Assembly (NCBI GenBank): GCA_965140355.1
Contig: OZ223194.1
Span: forward strand, 1,364,001-1,428,000
From: Acetobacterium sp965140355
GTDB taxonomy: Bacteria; Bacillota; Clostridia; Eubacteriales; Eubacteriaceae
Reading direction: 5' to 3'
Length of the DNA: 64,000 bases
Shown piece by piece: positions 1-9,181 of this stretch. The translations under genes were made by a program, and so were the position numbers. The notes under the pieces were generated by a model that was given only the letters and a program-made list of their open reading frames with translations, was not told the DNA's origin and did no database searches. Within the stretch, counting starts at the first letter, position 1; each line of letters opens with the position of its first letter.

Positions 1-1521
1 TCTTTTGAGTTTGCCATGATTTTGTCCCGAAAAAACAAAATTTTGGCATTGGTTTATGCGGTTCTGATGACTTGGTCGCCAGTCGTGCAATGGTGGTTTG
101 CGGTTAATAATTTAGTTGAAATGCTGATCTTTGGACAACTGGCAATAATCATGGTGAAGTTATATCTAACAACCGCGAGTTATCGACTGCGCCTTTTATA
201 TGCGTTTGTTTTATTAATTTGTGCCGGCGGTTATGGGCTGGCTTTTTATCCGGCCTGGCAGGTACCACTCGCTTATGTGTTTTTGGCGTTATTGGTGGGA
301 GTTGTCGTAGAAAATCGAAAAAAAGTGATCTGGTCAAAAAAAGATGCCTTAATTTTGATTGGCGTAATTTTAATTTTTTGCGCGGCGATGGGATATATTT
401 TCTCGCTATCTTATGATACAATTCTTTCGGTACTGGGGACCGTGTATCCGGGCAAACGCTTTGAAACCGGTGGCGGACAGTTATTTAGGTATTTTTTGTA
501 TTCCGGGAATTTATTTTTTCCGACATCCCGTGAACTGCCTTTTGGTAATGTTTGCGAACTTGCGGTATTTTTTGATTTTTTTCCAATGGGGATTTTATTA
601 GCCCTATGGGTGTTATTAAAAGAAAAAAAACGCGATTGCTTGATTATTCTTTTCATCCTAAGTTATTTTATGCTGTCGGGATTTTGTTTGATTCAATGGC
701 CCGGTTGGTTAGCAAAAATTACGCTGCTTAGCTATACACAGCCATCACGGGTGTTTCTGGCAGTGGGATTATTAAATCTTTTAATGTTGATCCGGGCATT
801 AACTTTAATTGAAACAGAATTTTCAAAAATGGTAAAGTTAAGCACGTCAATAATCGTGGCTCTGATCATGACAGCTTTGTCAATGAGTGTGTTCGAAGGG
901 TACATCAATGTTAAAATGGCTTTTATAGTAGCGCCTTTATTGGGTTTGTCGTTTTATCTTATTTTAAGCTGGAGAAAAGTCTATTTTCAAAAACTTTTCT
1001 TGGTTGTGTGTGGGGGAATTGTTTTTTTATCAGGATTTCTGGCTAATCCGATTGTCAGTGGAACGGATGTCATATCCAGTCAGGAGATAATTAAAAAAAT
1101 CAGTGAAGTGACGGCAAAAAGTAATCAGCTTTGGATTGTTGACTCAGAAGCGACGGCGGGGTACCCGTTAATCAATATTCCGATTATGGCCGGCGCACCA
1201 ACGATTAATTCGACCAATGTTTACCCGGATTTAGAGCGATGGCAATTACTTGATCCAGATGGATCAGATGAAGAGATATATAATCGTTATGCACATATCA
1301 CCATTAATTTGATTGGCGATGTTGAAAAAACCAGTTTTGTATTAGATTCGGCTGATCTGTTTACGGTTAAATTAAACACTTCGGATTTGAAAGTTTTAGC
1401 GGTCGGTTATGTTTTATCAAAAAGAAACCTGACCAAGCTGTCAAATGAGGAAGTAAAATTTATTCCATTGACAAGTGGTAATGGGTTTACAATATATGAA
1501 TTAGAGTATTATGAAAGATAA
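1..1521 (+). CDS. Polytopic membrane protein, 5' end outside window (GT-C / YfhO / DUF7657-like)
   Basis: The reading frame is open to the first base of the window. The first ATG, at 16, has no ribosome binding site, so the gene almost certainly begins upstream and only its C-terminal part is seen. About 345 residues form roughly ten hydrophobic helices. A soluble tail of about 150 residues follows, which would lie outside the membrane. An SPVVQWW motif near the visible start recalls large bacterial GT-C-like or DUF7657 membrane proteins; this is family resemblance from memory, not a search. The next gene, a GT2 glycosyltransferase, starts 11 bases downstream, suggesting co-transcription and a role in lipid-linked sugar transfer at the cell surface. 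The donor and acceptor cannot be read from the sequence. Confidence 0.6.
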   Translation, partial: SFEFAMILSRKNKILALVYAVLMTWSPVVQWWFAVNNLVEMLIFGQLAIIMVKLYLTTASYRLRLLYAFVLLICAGGYGLAFYPAWQVPLAYVFLALLVGVVVENRKKVIWSKKDALILIGVILIFCAAMGYIFSLSYDTILSVLGTVYPGKRFETGGGQLFRYFLYSGNLFFPTSRELPFGNVCELAVFFDFFPMGILLALWVLLKEKKRDCLIILFILSYFMLSGFCLIQWPGWLAKITLLSYTQPSRVFLAVGLLNLLMLIRALTLIETEFSKMVKLSTSIIVALIMTALSMSVFEGYINVKMAFIVAPLLGLSFYLILSWRKVYFQKLFLVVCGGIVFLSGFLANPIVSGTDVISSQEIIKKISEVTAKSNQLWIVDSEATAGYPLINIPIMAGAPTINSTNVYPDLERWQLLDPDGSDEEIYNRYAHITINLIGDVEKTSFVLDSADLFTVKLNTSDLKVLAVGYVLSKRNLTKLSNEEVKFIPLTSGNGFTIYELEYYER

Positions 1522-1532
1522 GAGGTGTTTTT

Positions 1533-2477
1533 ATGGGAGATATAAAAAAAACAGCAATACTCATTCCCTGTTATAATGAATCAAAAACGATTGAAAAAGT
1601 TATTAAGGATCATCAGGCAGTTATGCCGCATGCCGAAATTTATGTCTATGATAATAATTCCAGTGATGGTACGGATGAAATCGCCCGCAATGCGGGTGCA
1701 ATTGTGCGTTACGAGTATCGGCAGGGAAAAGGCAATGTGGTCAGGTCGATGTTTAGAGACATTGATGCCGATTGTTATATTATGACCGATGGGGATGATA
1801 CTTATCCGGCAGAGTTTGCTCTTGAGTTGGAAAAACAAATTTACAGCGAACGTGCCGACATGGTGATTGGCGATCGCTTATCTTCGACGTATTTTACTGA
1901 AAATAAGCGGCCGTTTCATAATATCGGGAACGTTTTGGTGCGAAAACTAATCAACGTTTTATTTAAAGCCGAAGTGAAAGATATTATGACCGGTTCACGG
2001 GGATTTACCAAAGCTTTTGTTAAGTCTTTTCCGGTAACATCAAAAGGATTTGAAATTGAAACGGAAATGACGATTTTTGCATTGGACAATAATTTTAAAA
2101 TTGTTGAGGTCCCAATTGATTATCGAGATCGTCCCGAAGGCAGTGAATCCAAACTTAATACCTATACGGATGGCTATAAAGTGCTAAGAACCATCGGAAC
2201 ACTTTTTAGAGATACCAAACCGTATCTGTTTTTCTCAATTGTTTCATTGATATTGCTTTTAATTGGCGGAGCTTTTTTTATGCCAATATTAATCAATTAT
2301 TTTGAAACCGGAACGGTCGCAAAATATCCAACCCTGATTGTGGTTACGGCCATGTGGGTCATTGCGATCATCAGTTTTTTCAGCGGCGTCATCCTGCAAG
2401 TCTTAAAAAAACAGCATCGTCATAATTTTGAACGTTATTTAAACATGCTTAATGAGATTTGGCGTAAAGAAGGTTGA
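1533..2477 (+). CDS. GT2 glycosyltransferase, polyprenyl-phosphate sugar synthase type, with two C-terminal membrane helices
   Basis: This 314-residue protein has the GT-A fold signatures of dolichol/undecaprenyl-phosphate sugar transferases: IPCYNE near residue 11, DNNSSDGT near 41, and a DGDDTYP metal/nucleotide site at 86-92. Two hydrophobic helices follow (about 235-257 and 268-290). Enzymes of this type transfer a sugar from a nucleotide donor to a polyprenyl phosphate on the inner face of the membrane. The ATG at 1533 has an AGAGGTG ribosome site just upstream. It sits between the truncated membrane protein and a second GT2, and probably supplies lipid-linked sugar for the GT-C-like proteins downstream. 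Sugar specificity is unknown. Confidence 0.85.
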   Translation: MGDIKKTAILIPCYNESKTIEKVIKDHQAVMPHAEIYVYDNNSSDGTDEIARNAGAIVRYEYRQGKGNVVRSMFRDIDADCYIMTDGDDTYPAEFALELEKQIYSERADMVIGDRLSSTYFTENKRPFHNIGNVLVRKLINVLFKAEVKDIMTGSRGFTKAFVKSFPVTSKGFEIETEMTIFALDNNFKIVEVPIDYRDRPEGSESKLNTYTDGYKVLRTIGTLFRDTKPYLFFSIVSLILLLIGGAFFMPILINYFETGTVAKYPTLIVVTAMWVIAIISFFSGVILQVLKKQHRHNFERYLNMLNEIWRKEG

Positions 2478-2507
2478 TATGGAGTAATGATAACTAAGTG
2501 ATCAATA

Positions 2508-2537
2508 TGCGATTTGAATCGATAAATACAAATCGCA
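2508..2537. repeat. Intergenic inverted repeat (8-9 bp arms)
   Basis: GCGATTTG (2509-2516) and CAAATCGC (2529-2536) pair around a 12-base loop in the 150-base gap between the two GT2 genes. There is no T-run, so it is not a standard terminator. It may be an RNA processing or stabilising hairpin in a polycistronic transcript. Confidence 0.5.
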
Positions 2538-2627
2538 AAGATATCGGTAATTGCGAAACGGCTGTGAGTTTTTTGCTTAGTTTGGCAATTGTTTAATGAT
2601 AAAATATAGGATAAAGGGGAAAAACGA

Positions 2628-3788
2628 TTGGAAGAAAGAGAAGTTGAGCTAACGATTTTAATGCCCTGTCTAAATGAAGCGGAAACATTAGAAATTTGTA
2701 TAAAAAAAGCGATGTCCTTTTTAACGGATAATCACGTTGATGGAGAAGTGCTGATTGCCGATAATGGCAGCACCGATGGCTCCCAGGAGATCGCCAGAAG
2801 AAATGGTGCCCGGGTTGTAGATATCGAACAAAAAGGGTATGGGAGTGCTTTGCGAGGTGGCAGTGAAAATGCCAGAGGCAAATATGTTGTGATGGGCGAT
2901 GCCGACGACAGTTATAATTTTTTGAATCTGATGCCTTTTTTGGAAAAATTAAGAGCTGGTTATGAATTGGTCATGGGGAATCGCTTTAAAGGCGGGATTG
3001 AAAAAGGGGCGATGCCGCCGTTACATAAGTATTTAGGAAATCCGGTGTTGTCATTTATCGGTCGGATTTTTTATCCCAGTGATATCAAGGATTTTCATTG
3101 TGGGTTGAGAGGTTATAATCGAGCAGCCATCCAAAGTTTGCAGTTACAGACAACCGGAATGGAATATGCCAGTGAAATGGTGGTTCAGGCAACTTTACAT
3201 AAACTGAAAATGATTGAAGTGCCCACAACGCTATCACCAGATGGCCGGACAAGACCACCTCATTTAAGGAGCTGGCGCGATGGCTGGCGTCATCTGAAAT
3301 TTTTAATGATGTATAGTCCCAATTGGACGTTTTTATATCCCGGTCTGATTTTGTCAGGGATCGGCCTTTTGATAATGGTGGCGATTGGGATTGGTCCATC
3401 GCGGATCGGAACGATTAATTTTGGGATCAATACAATGATGTATGGAGCGACCAGTTTATTGGTGGGGGTTAATATCAGCTTATTTTCAATGTTTACCAAA
3501 GCGTATGCCCTAAGCTCCGGGTTTATTCCCAATAGTCCTAAAACGGTTGGCCTGCTGGAAAGATTTACGGTTGAAAAAGGAGTTGTCATTGGGGTTATTT
3601 TAACCATTTTGGGAATAATTGCGACGATTATTGCCTTTGTAATTTGGGGGAATCATTCATTTGGAAATCTCCAACCCGAATCGATTATGAAAATAACGAT
3701 TCCGGCAACGACGCTCATTGCCATCGGGATTGAATTGGTATTTGCGAGTTTCTTTTTGGGAATCCTCGAAATCAAGCGAAAAAAATAA
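2628..3788 (+). CDS. GT2 glycosyltransferase with C-terminal membrane domain
   Basis: A 386-residue GT2 protein. MPCLNEAETL near residue 11, ADNGSTDGS near 44 and GDADDSY near 89 are the donor and metal-binding motifs. The C-terminal third has about four hydrophobic helices (roughly 225-250, 265-288, 318-345, 355-380). The start is a TTG at 2628, chosen because AAAGGGGA (2613-2620) lies at the right distance and no better ATG exists. It resembles the preceding GT2 in the catalytic domain but has a larger membrane part, so it is more likely a membrane-anchored polyprenyl-phosphate sugar synthase than a simple paralogue. The two enzymes may use different sugar nucleotides. Confidence 0.83.
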   Translation: MEEREVELTILMPCLNEAETLEICIKKAMSFLTDNHVDGEVLIADNGSTDGSQEIARRNGARVVDIEQKGYGSALRGGSENARGKYVVMGDADDSYNFLNLMPFLEKLRAGYELVMGNRFKGGIEKGAMPPLHKYLGNPVLSFIGRIFYPSDIKDFHCGLRGYNRAAIQSLQLQTTGMEYASEMVVQATLHKLKMIEVPTTLSPDGRTRPPHLRSWRDGWRHLKFLMMYSPNWTFLYPGLILSGIGLLIMVAIGIGPSRIGTINFGINTMMYGATSLLVGVNISLFSMFTKAYALSSGFIPNSPKTVGLLERFTVEKGVVIGVILTILGIIATIIAFVIWGNHSFGNLQPESIMKITIPATTLIAIGIELVFASFFLGILEIKRKK

Positions 3789-3790
3789 CG

Positions 3791-3835
3791 AATAACAGAC
3801 AAGCTAGAGATCAACCATTTAGTATGTCTGTTATT
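3791..3835. repeat. Perfect 11-bp inverted repeat between glycosylation genes
   Basis: AATAACAGACA (3791-3801) is exactly complementary to TGTCTGTTATT (3825-3835), with a 23-base loop, immediately after the second GT2. No T-run follows. It could be a weak terminator, a processing site or a regulator site ahead of the next gene. Confidence 0.55.
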
Positions 3836-3875
3836 ATGTTCGGAAACGATTGAAAACAATAAAGAAGGTGAACTT

Positions 3876-5588
3876 GTGACGAGCACAATATCTGGATTTG
3901 AGAAAAATAAAAGCAGCGGTTTTTTAAATCGCCATCAATTGTTGATTTTTATGGTAGTCGTGATTGTTTTAAAACAATTGTTGGTCATTGGATTACCGCT
4001 TTTTGCACATGCTGGGGCAGGGCATGATGATCGACTAATGATAAACATGGCCAATGCACTGATCAATGGGGAGTGGTTGGGTGATTATTCGGAAAAAACC
4101 CTGGTGAAAGGTCTTTTTTTTCCGTTATTGTTGACGATTAATAATATTCTGGGGATTCCTTATTCAATTGGAATACCGGGATTTTATTCATTGGCCTGTG
4201 TTATTTTTATTTTCGGGATTAAACGATTATTCCCGACAGAGTTTCCCTTGTATCTGATTTTTATAGCGTTGATCTTTAATCCGATTTCATTTGCTGATGA
4301 AACTTTTTTGCGGGTTTATCGAAATAGCGTGACGGCGGCGCAGGCTTTAATTGTGATTGGGTGTATGTTTGCTATTTATCTGAACCGTTTTGAAAAACCA
4401 TGGATTCAATTATTGTGGGCTTTGGGAGCGGGCTTAGGATTGGCTTCCTTATGGAATACCCGAGAAGATGGCATCTGGATCATTCCGTTGGTGCTGGCAG
4501 TGATTGTCATTACCTGTTTATCAATTTTCTTCGACAAAAAAGAACAAAAATGGCAAAAGGTCAGAAGGGTTTTAATTACCTGGATACCGATCGGAATGCT
4601 GATGGTAAGTGTCATGGTTATTTCCAGTATTAATTATGCGCAGTATGGGATATACACCACCAATGAATTAAATAACAGTAACTTTACGCAGGCAATCAAG
4701 CTAATTTATGCGGTCAAACCCAGTGAAGATATCAATCGGGCATCGGTGCCGCGAAGCTCGGTGGAAAAAATATATGCCGTATCACCGACGCTTAACAGTA
4801 TCCGCGATCAATTCGACGCCAGTTTGGACCGCTGGTCCTGGTATGAAAAAGATGTTAAAGTCAGACAGGTGGAAGACGGCTTTTTTTTCTGGGCGTTAAG
4901 AGAAGCGGTGGCGAATTCCGGTTATTATGAAAATGCCGGGAAAGCCAATGCTTTTTATCAAAAGGTGGCTGATGAATTGTCAGCTGGTTTTGAAAAAGGC
5001 GAATTGATGAAAAGACCGACCATGCCGTCGGCACTGATGTCGCCTTGGCGCGATGCTTATTGGGAAGCGCTGCCGGTTGCTTTTTTTCGCACGATGGACT
5101 ATGTCGTAGGGTATGAGGCCATTGAAACGACGATGACCGACAGTATCGACGATGGAAAAAACGGGATTCAATTGTTTGAAGAAATTACGAAAAATCCGGC
5201 CTATCGCCAGGGCGAACGAATTCGCCTGCGAAACCAAATCAGGATAACAATTTTAAATGCTATAACAGTAATCTATCAGCTCACGGGGAGGCTTATTTTT
5301 ATGGTTTCCGTTTTAGCATATATAGGAATTTCGCTTGGCACGCTTTTTAAGAAATGGCGCCAGAAATATCGTCTGTTAGACTGTTGGCTGGTTTTATCGG
5401 CTTTGATATTAAGTGCGATAGTCGTGGCAATTGGCGTTGCTTATACAGATATTTCCGCTTACGTGGCTGTTTCGTATTGGTATCTGGCCGGTGCTTATCC
5501 ATTAATTTGCGTTTTTAATGTGATGGCGCTATATAAAATGATGGAAATGATCATCGCCGTCAGATATGAAAAAAGAAAAACTAAATGA
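3876..5588 (+). CDS. Polytopic GT-C-like membrane glycosyltransferase (tentative)
   Basis: A 570-residue protein with an N-terminal helix, then a GHDDRLMINMA segment in the first outer loop and about ten further helices. A large hydrophilic block (about 265-450) precedes the last three helices. An acidic pair in the first external loop is the hallmark of GT-C enzymes that use polyprenyl-linked sugars (PMT/ArnT type), so I infer an external glycosyltransferase. The start is GTG at 3876 behind AAGAAGGTG. It lies between the GT2 genes and the small EamA-type pair, which fits a sequence of making, flipping and transferring a lipid-linked sugar. It could instead be an oligosaccharide polymerase or a DUF-type envelope protein. 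Confidence 0.55.
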   Translation: MTSTISGFEKNKSSGFLNRHQLLIFMVVVIVLKQLLVIGLPLFAHAGAGHDDRLMINMANALINGEWLGDYSEKTLVKGLFFPLLLTINNILGIPYSIGIPGFYSLACVIFIFGIKRLFPTEFPLYLIFIALIFNPISFADETFLRVYRNSVTAAQALIVIGCMFAIYLNRFEKPWIQLLWALGAGLGLASLWNTREDGIWIIPLVLAVIVITCLSIFFDKKEQKWQKVRRVLITWIPIGMLMVSVMVISSINYAQYGIYTTNELNNSNFTQAIKLIYAVKPSEDINRASVPRSSVEKIYAVSPTLNSIRDQFDASLDRWSWYEKDVKVRQVEDGFFFWALREAVANSGYYENAGKANAFYQKVADELSAGFEKGELMKRPTMPSALMSPWRDAYWEALPVAFFRTMDYVVGYEAIETTMTDSIDDGKNGIQLFEEITKNPAYRQGERIRLRNQIRITILNAITVIYQLTGRLIFMVSVLAYIGISLGTLFKKWRQKYRLLDCWLVLSALILSAIVVAIGVAYTDISAYVAVSYWYLAGAYPLICVFNVMALYKMMEMIIAVRYEKRKTK

Positions 5589-5601
5589 TAATGAGGGTCT
5601 C

Positions 5602-5940
5602 ATGAAATTAAAAAATTATTTATTTCTGCACGCCAGCTTGTTGCTTTATTCGGTTGGCGGAATCTTTGCCAAAATGGCCAGTTCAAAGGCCTTTCTGTCT
5701 TTTGATTTTATTTTGTATTATGGATTATTTCTATGTATTTTATTTATGTATGCGATCCTTTGGCAACAAATTTTAAAGCGATTTCCGTTAACCGTTGCTT
5801 TTGCCAATAAAGCGATTACGATATTATGGGGAATTATCTGGGGATATCTGTTTTTTGGAGAAACACTGCGTTGGGGCATGTTGTTTGGATCAATAATAAT
5901 TGTATCAGGAATATATTTGGTGGTAAGCGATGACAAATAA
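5602..5940 (+). CDS. Small EamA/SMR-family membrane protein, ArnE/ArnF-like half
   Basis: A four-helix protein of 112 residues from ATG 5602. An upstream in-frame ATG at 5566 lies inside the preceding gene and lacks a good ribosome site, while ATGAGGGT (5591-5598) serves 5602. The sequence has the drug/metabolite transporter layout, with a conserved GE pair between helices 3 and 4 (FFGETLRWG). ArnE/ArnF-type proteins work as heterodimers that flip undecaprenyl-phosphate-linked amino sugars. The next gene encodes a second half and overlaps by 11 bases, which strongly suggests a heterodimer. I infer transport of the lipid-linked sugar made by the upstream GT2 enzymes. Confidence 0.7.
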   Translation: MKLKNYLFLHASLLLYSVGGIFAKMASSKAFLSFDFILYYGLFLCILFMYAILWQQILKRFPLTVAFANKAITILWGIIWGYLFFGETLRWGMLFGSIIIVSGIYLVVSDDK

Positions 5941-6280
5941 TGAATGGATTTATTATGTATTGTATTTATTTTCGGTTTTTGTGGCTTCTCTTTCACAAAT
6001 CATTTTAAAAAAAAGTGCGATGATTCATTATGAGAATCGCTTAAAAGAGTATTTAAACCCGTATGTAATCGGCGCATACTTTTTCTTTTTTGGTTCCTCA
6101 CTAATGACGACGATGTCCTATCGTGGAGTTCCGTTAACTTTAGGACCAGTCTTAGAATCGACCGGATATATTTACGTGGGCGTCTTGGGAATGCTGATTC
6201 TTAGGGAAAAATTGAGTCGTCGAAAAATTATTGGTAATTTGTTAATAATTGGAGGTATTTTAATTTATGCTTTCATTTAA
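5930..6280 (+). CDS. Small EamA/SMR-family membrane protein, partner half
   Basis: A 116-residue protein with four hydrophobic helices. It overlaps the preceding EamA-like gene by 11 bases, so the two are probably translationally coupled. SQIILKKSA in helix 1 and LGMLILREKLSRR between helices 3 and 4 are typical of the small multidrug-resistance / EamA superfamily. With its neighbour it resembles the ArnE/ArnF pair rather than an EmrE drug pump, because it is embedded among glycosyltransferases. The substrate is inferred from context only; a quaternary-ammonium exporter cannot be excluded. Confidence 0.7.
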   Translation: MTNNEWIYYVLYLFSVFVASLSQIILKKSAMIHYENRLKEYLNPYVIGAYFFFFGSSLMTTMSYRGVPLTLGPVLESTGYIYVGVLGMLILREKLSRRKIIGNLLIIGGILIYAFI

Positions 6281-6363
6281 GCTTAAAAGAGTAAAATAAT
6301 TATCGTTGTTGAGTTTAATGGTCAAAAAATATGGCTGATTTTGAAAGGAGCGTGATTGCGGAC

Positions 6364-7731
6364 ATGGATATGAAAAAAGTGGACCATTCGATTGAGGTGC
6401 TGTTGACATCTAAAAAAACCAATCGCCTGCTTTTTTTAATATTACTGATGATAACTTTTAGTTATATGTTATTTTTGAATATTAAAACGCCTCTGATTGC
6501 CGATGACTTTGTTTATACCTTTATTTTTGGAACCTCAATACCGGTGACGAACTTTGGGGATATTATAACCTCACAGACATCTTATTATTTGACTTGGGGT
6601 GGTCGCGTGATTGCCGAAACGCTGACACAGCTGTTTATGTTTTTGGGGAAAAATGTTTTTAATGTCGCTAACAGCTTATGCTATATCGTTTTTTGTCTAG
6701 CCGTTTATTTTTTAGCGGTGGGCCGGAAAATTCGGTTTGATTTATTATTGCTGACAATCATATTGATCTGGTTTTTTATGCCGATGTTTGGACAAACGAT
6801 CATGTGGTTAACGGGTTCTTGCAATTATTTATGGTGTGGCACGATTATTTTACTGGCGCTGCTGCCATTTCGCTTATATGAAGAAAAACAGACCAGAACG
6901 TTAACCAGTCTCTGGTTTGCAATAGCGATGATCCCTTTGTTTTTTATCAGTGGGATTACCAATGAAAACACGGCCGGAGCGATGATTTTAGTGATGTTGA
7001 TGTTTGCCTTTGTTTATTATAAACGAAAGATAAATATCCCGGCGTTTGCTTACACGGGTCTTTTTTTCTCGCTTTGTGGTTTCTTTTGTATGATTTTTGC
7101 ACCGGGAAATAGTCTGCGGGTGGAAAATGAAGCAGCGGTGGCGGAAGTAACCATGATGGTCGGTTCGAATCCGATCATTACTCGACTGGCATATTTTGCT
7201 TATAATTTGTACGCATTAATGCCGCTGGTGGTTGTTGGGGCAATAGCGTTTGTTTTATTAAAAAATAAAAAAGATCGCTCAAAACAAGTGAATTTTTGGA
7301 TTTTTGTCATTGCTTCAGCGGCGGCCATGTTAGTCATGTTGTTGCCGCCTAAATTTCCGCCGCGGGCGATGTTTGGCTTAGCGGCATTTCTAATTATTGC
7401 GATCGTATATGTATTTAGTCAGTTACAGTTAACGCCTGATCAGGTCAGAAAATATATTATTATTCCGGGCTGCAGCATATTGGTTTTTTATGTAATGGCT
7501 TTGGGCTATGTCGGTGTTGATGCGATTACGGTTAATAAGCAATACCTCAGCCGGGTTCAAACGATTCAGGAACATAAAAATGAAGCGGCAATAGCGGTAC
7601 CGGGAATTGTGCCGTTATCCAGTCATAACGGCATGTATGGCTTAAAAGATGTTCAAATTGATCCTAACCATTGGGTAAACAGAGCGCTTGCTGATTATTT
7701 TGGCGTTTCTAATATCGTCTTGAAACCATGA
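6364..7731 (+). CDS. DUF6056-like polytopic membrane protein
   Basis: This protein has about eleven hydrophobic helices. A longer frame opens at ATG 6331, but AAGGAG at 6345-6350 lies inside that extension, so ATG 6364 (455 residues) is the more likely start; the 13-base spacing is long and the choice is not certain. The first external loop carries LIADDFVYTF and a later WGGRVIAET, the DD..Y / W.GR pattern I associate with DUF6056 and GT-C-like proteins. The short soluble C-terminus probably lies outside. It follows the flippase-like pair and precedes a similar protein. I infer a role in cell-surface glycan transfer. Confidence 0.55.
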   Translation: MDMKKVDHSIEVLLTSKKTNRLLFLILLMITFSYMLFLNIKTPLIADDFVYTFIFGTSIPVTNFGDIITSQTSYYLTWGGRVIAETLTQLFMFLGKNVFNVANSLCYIVFCLAVYFLAVGRKIRFDLLLLTIILIWFFMPMFGQTIMWLTGSCNYLWCGTIILLALLPFRLYEEKQTRTLTSLWFAIAMIPLFFISGITNENTAGAMILVMLMFAFVYYKRKINIPAFAYTGLFFSLCGFFCMIFAPGNSLRVENEAAVAEVTMMVGSNPIITRLAYFAYNLYALMPLVVVGAIAFVLLKNKKDRSKQVNFWIFVIASAAAMLVMLLPPKFPPRAMFGLAAFLIIAIVYVFSQLQLTPDQVRKYIIIPGCSILVFYVMALGYVGVDAITVNKQYLSRVQTIQEHKNEAAIAVPGIVPLSSHNGMYGLKDVQIDPNHWVNRALADYFGVSNIVLKP

Positions 7732-7749
7732 TCAAGAAGGGCGGACAAC

Positions 7750-9114
7750 TTGAATAGTTTTAAACAGAAGTTACAGCACATAATGGATTGGGAATATTTC
7801 CCAATCCTTGTTTTCACATGTTTGATCTTAATATTGCATCTTTTTGTTCGGCCTTCCGGCGATGATATAACCTATGGCACCGTGTTTTACAAAGAACCGG
7901 TATTAACTTTTATTCAAGATGCTTATTTTAATTGGAGTTCTCGGATTATTATTATGCCCGTTGCAGCTTTTTTTGCGGGAAATTCGTTCTGGCTTTTCGC
8001 CATTACAAATATTTTAGTTTATTTTTTATTGGCAACGATGATTTCCAAACTCTTTGTTTATGAGAATAAACTTCAAGCGAATTGGATCATTGTTTTTCTT
8101 TTGGCTTGTGTTCCCTTTGTGACAATGATGACAACCGCTGGTTGGGTGGTAACGAATATTCATTATTTATGGCCGCTTACATTTAGCCTAGTAGCTTTGT
8201 ATCCGATTAAAAAAATATACTTTAATGAAGTGTTTCACGGCTACGAATACCCATTATATTTGATGGCAACGGTATTTGGAATGAATATGGAGATTGTCGC
8301 GGCGATATTAGTGACGCTTTATAGTGTTTTTGTGGTTTATTTTGCCATTAAAAAAAAGTTTTCTATATATCTGTTAATCGTGCTGTTAGTGTTGCTGGGA
8401 AATATTGGCTTTGTTTTTATCTGTCCGGGCAACGGCGTCCGGGAAATGCAGGAAATCATTGCTAATTATCCGGAATACGCGACCTTTGGAATCATTCAAA
8501 AACTGGCAGTATCGGCAACATCTTTTGTGTTTAGTATTGATCAGAATTTTTTGTTGTTAATAACAACCGGATTGGCCGGGCTTTTTTCATGGCAAACATA
8601 TAAAAAATGGCCGTTTAGATTGATGGGGATTATTCCTTTTATTTTCTGTGTAATGGTCAACACTGTTCGGGTAATTGTATTAAGCCCTAAATTTAATTAT
8701 TTATTTTCTTTGGTGACGGGGAATACCATTCATGAATGGATTACATTTTCGGGAATAACGAATGGATCTTTGGGATTTTTTCATTATTTGGGGTTAATCT
8801 TAATGACATTTTTTGTGATCGCTTTGATGCTGATGACAATGATGTTGTTTAAAGATTCCAATAAACTGGGGATTGCTATTCTGGCGGTTGGTGCATCAGT
8901 AATGTCGCGGGTCGTGATGGGGTTTTCTCCTACCGTTTATGTATCGGGAGCGCGAACGTTTTTGTTTCAGTATATTGCGATGGTCATTTTTGGATTGATT
9001 ATGTATCAGGAATTTAACCCATTGATGCGTGCTGAGAATCAGCAGCGGCTCTTTTGGGTATTATGCTTTATGGGTGGCTGTGGCTACCTGGAATCCCTTT
9101 TTAAATTGATCTGA
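7750..9114 (+). CDS. DUF6056-like polytopic membrane protein, second copy
   Basis: A 454-residue protein starting at TTG 7750 behind AAGAAGGGCGG, 18 bases after the previous gene. About eleven hydrophobic helices are visible. The first loop has RPSGDDITYGTVF followed by WSSRIIIMP, matching the DD..Y and W..R pattern of its neighbour, so the two are probably distant paralogues or partners. It is the last gene of the cluster and ends just before a strong hairpin terminator. Function is inferred from fold and context only; polysaccharide ligase, polymerase or GT-C transferase are all possible. Confidence 0.55.
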   Translation: MNSFKQKLQHIMDWEYFPILVFTCLILILHLFVRPSGDDITYGTVFYKEPVLTFIQDAYFNWSSRIIIMPVAAFFAGNSFWLFAITNILVYFLLATMISKLFVYENKLQANWIIVFLLACVPFVTMMTTAGWVVTNIHYLWPLTFSLVALYPIKKIYFNEVFHGYEYPLYLMATVFGMNMEIVAAILVTLYSVFVVYFAIKKKFSIYLLIVLLVLLGNIGFVFICPGNGVREMQEIIANYPEYATFGIIQKLAVSATSFVFSIDQNFLLLITTGLAGLFSWQTYKKWPFRLMGIIPFIFCVMVNTVRVIVLSPKFNYLFSLVTGNTIHEWITFSGITNGSLGFFHYLGLILMTFFVIALMLMTMMLFKDSNKLGIAILAVGASVMSRVVMGFSPTVYVSGARTFLFQYIAMVIFGLIMYQEFNPLMRAENQQRLFWVLCFMGGCGYLESLFKLI

Positions 9115-9125
9115 AAAACTAAAGT

Positions 9126-9164
9126 AAAAAAGTCATTTCTGAATTATTCAGAAATGACTTTTTT
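9126..9164. terminator. Bidirectional rho-independent terminator
   Basis: AAAAAAGTCATTTCTGAA pairs with TTCAGAAATGACTTTTTT around a short loop. A-run and T-run flanks allow it to stop the plus-strand glycosylation operon and the minus-strand LCP gene. Confidence 0.9.
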
Positions 9165-9181
9165 AGATTTTAGCGAGATGT

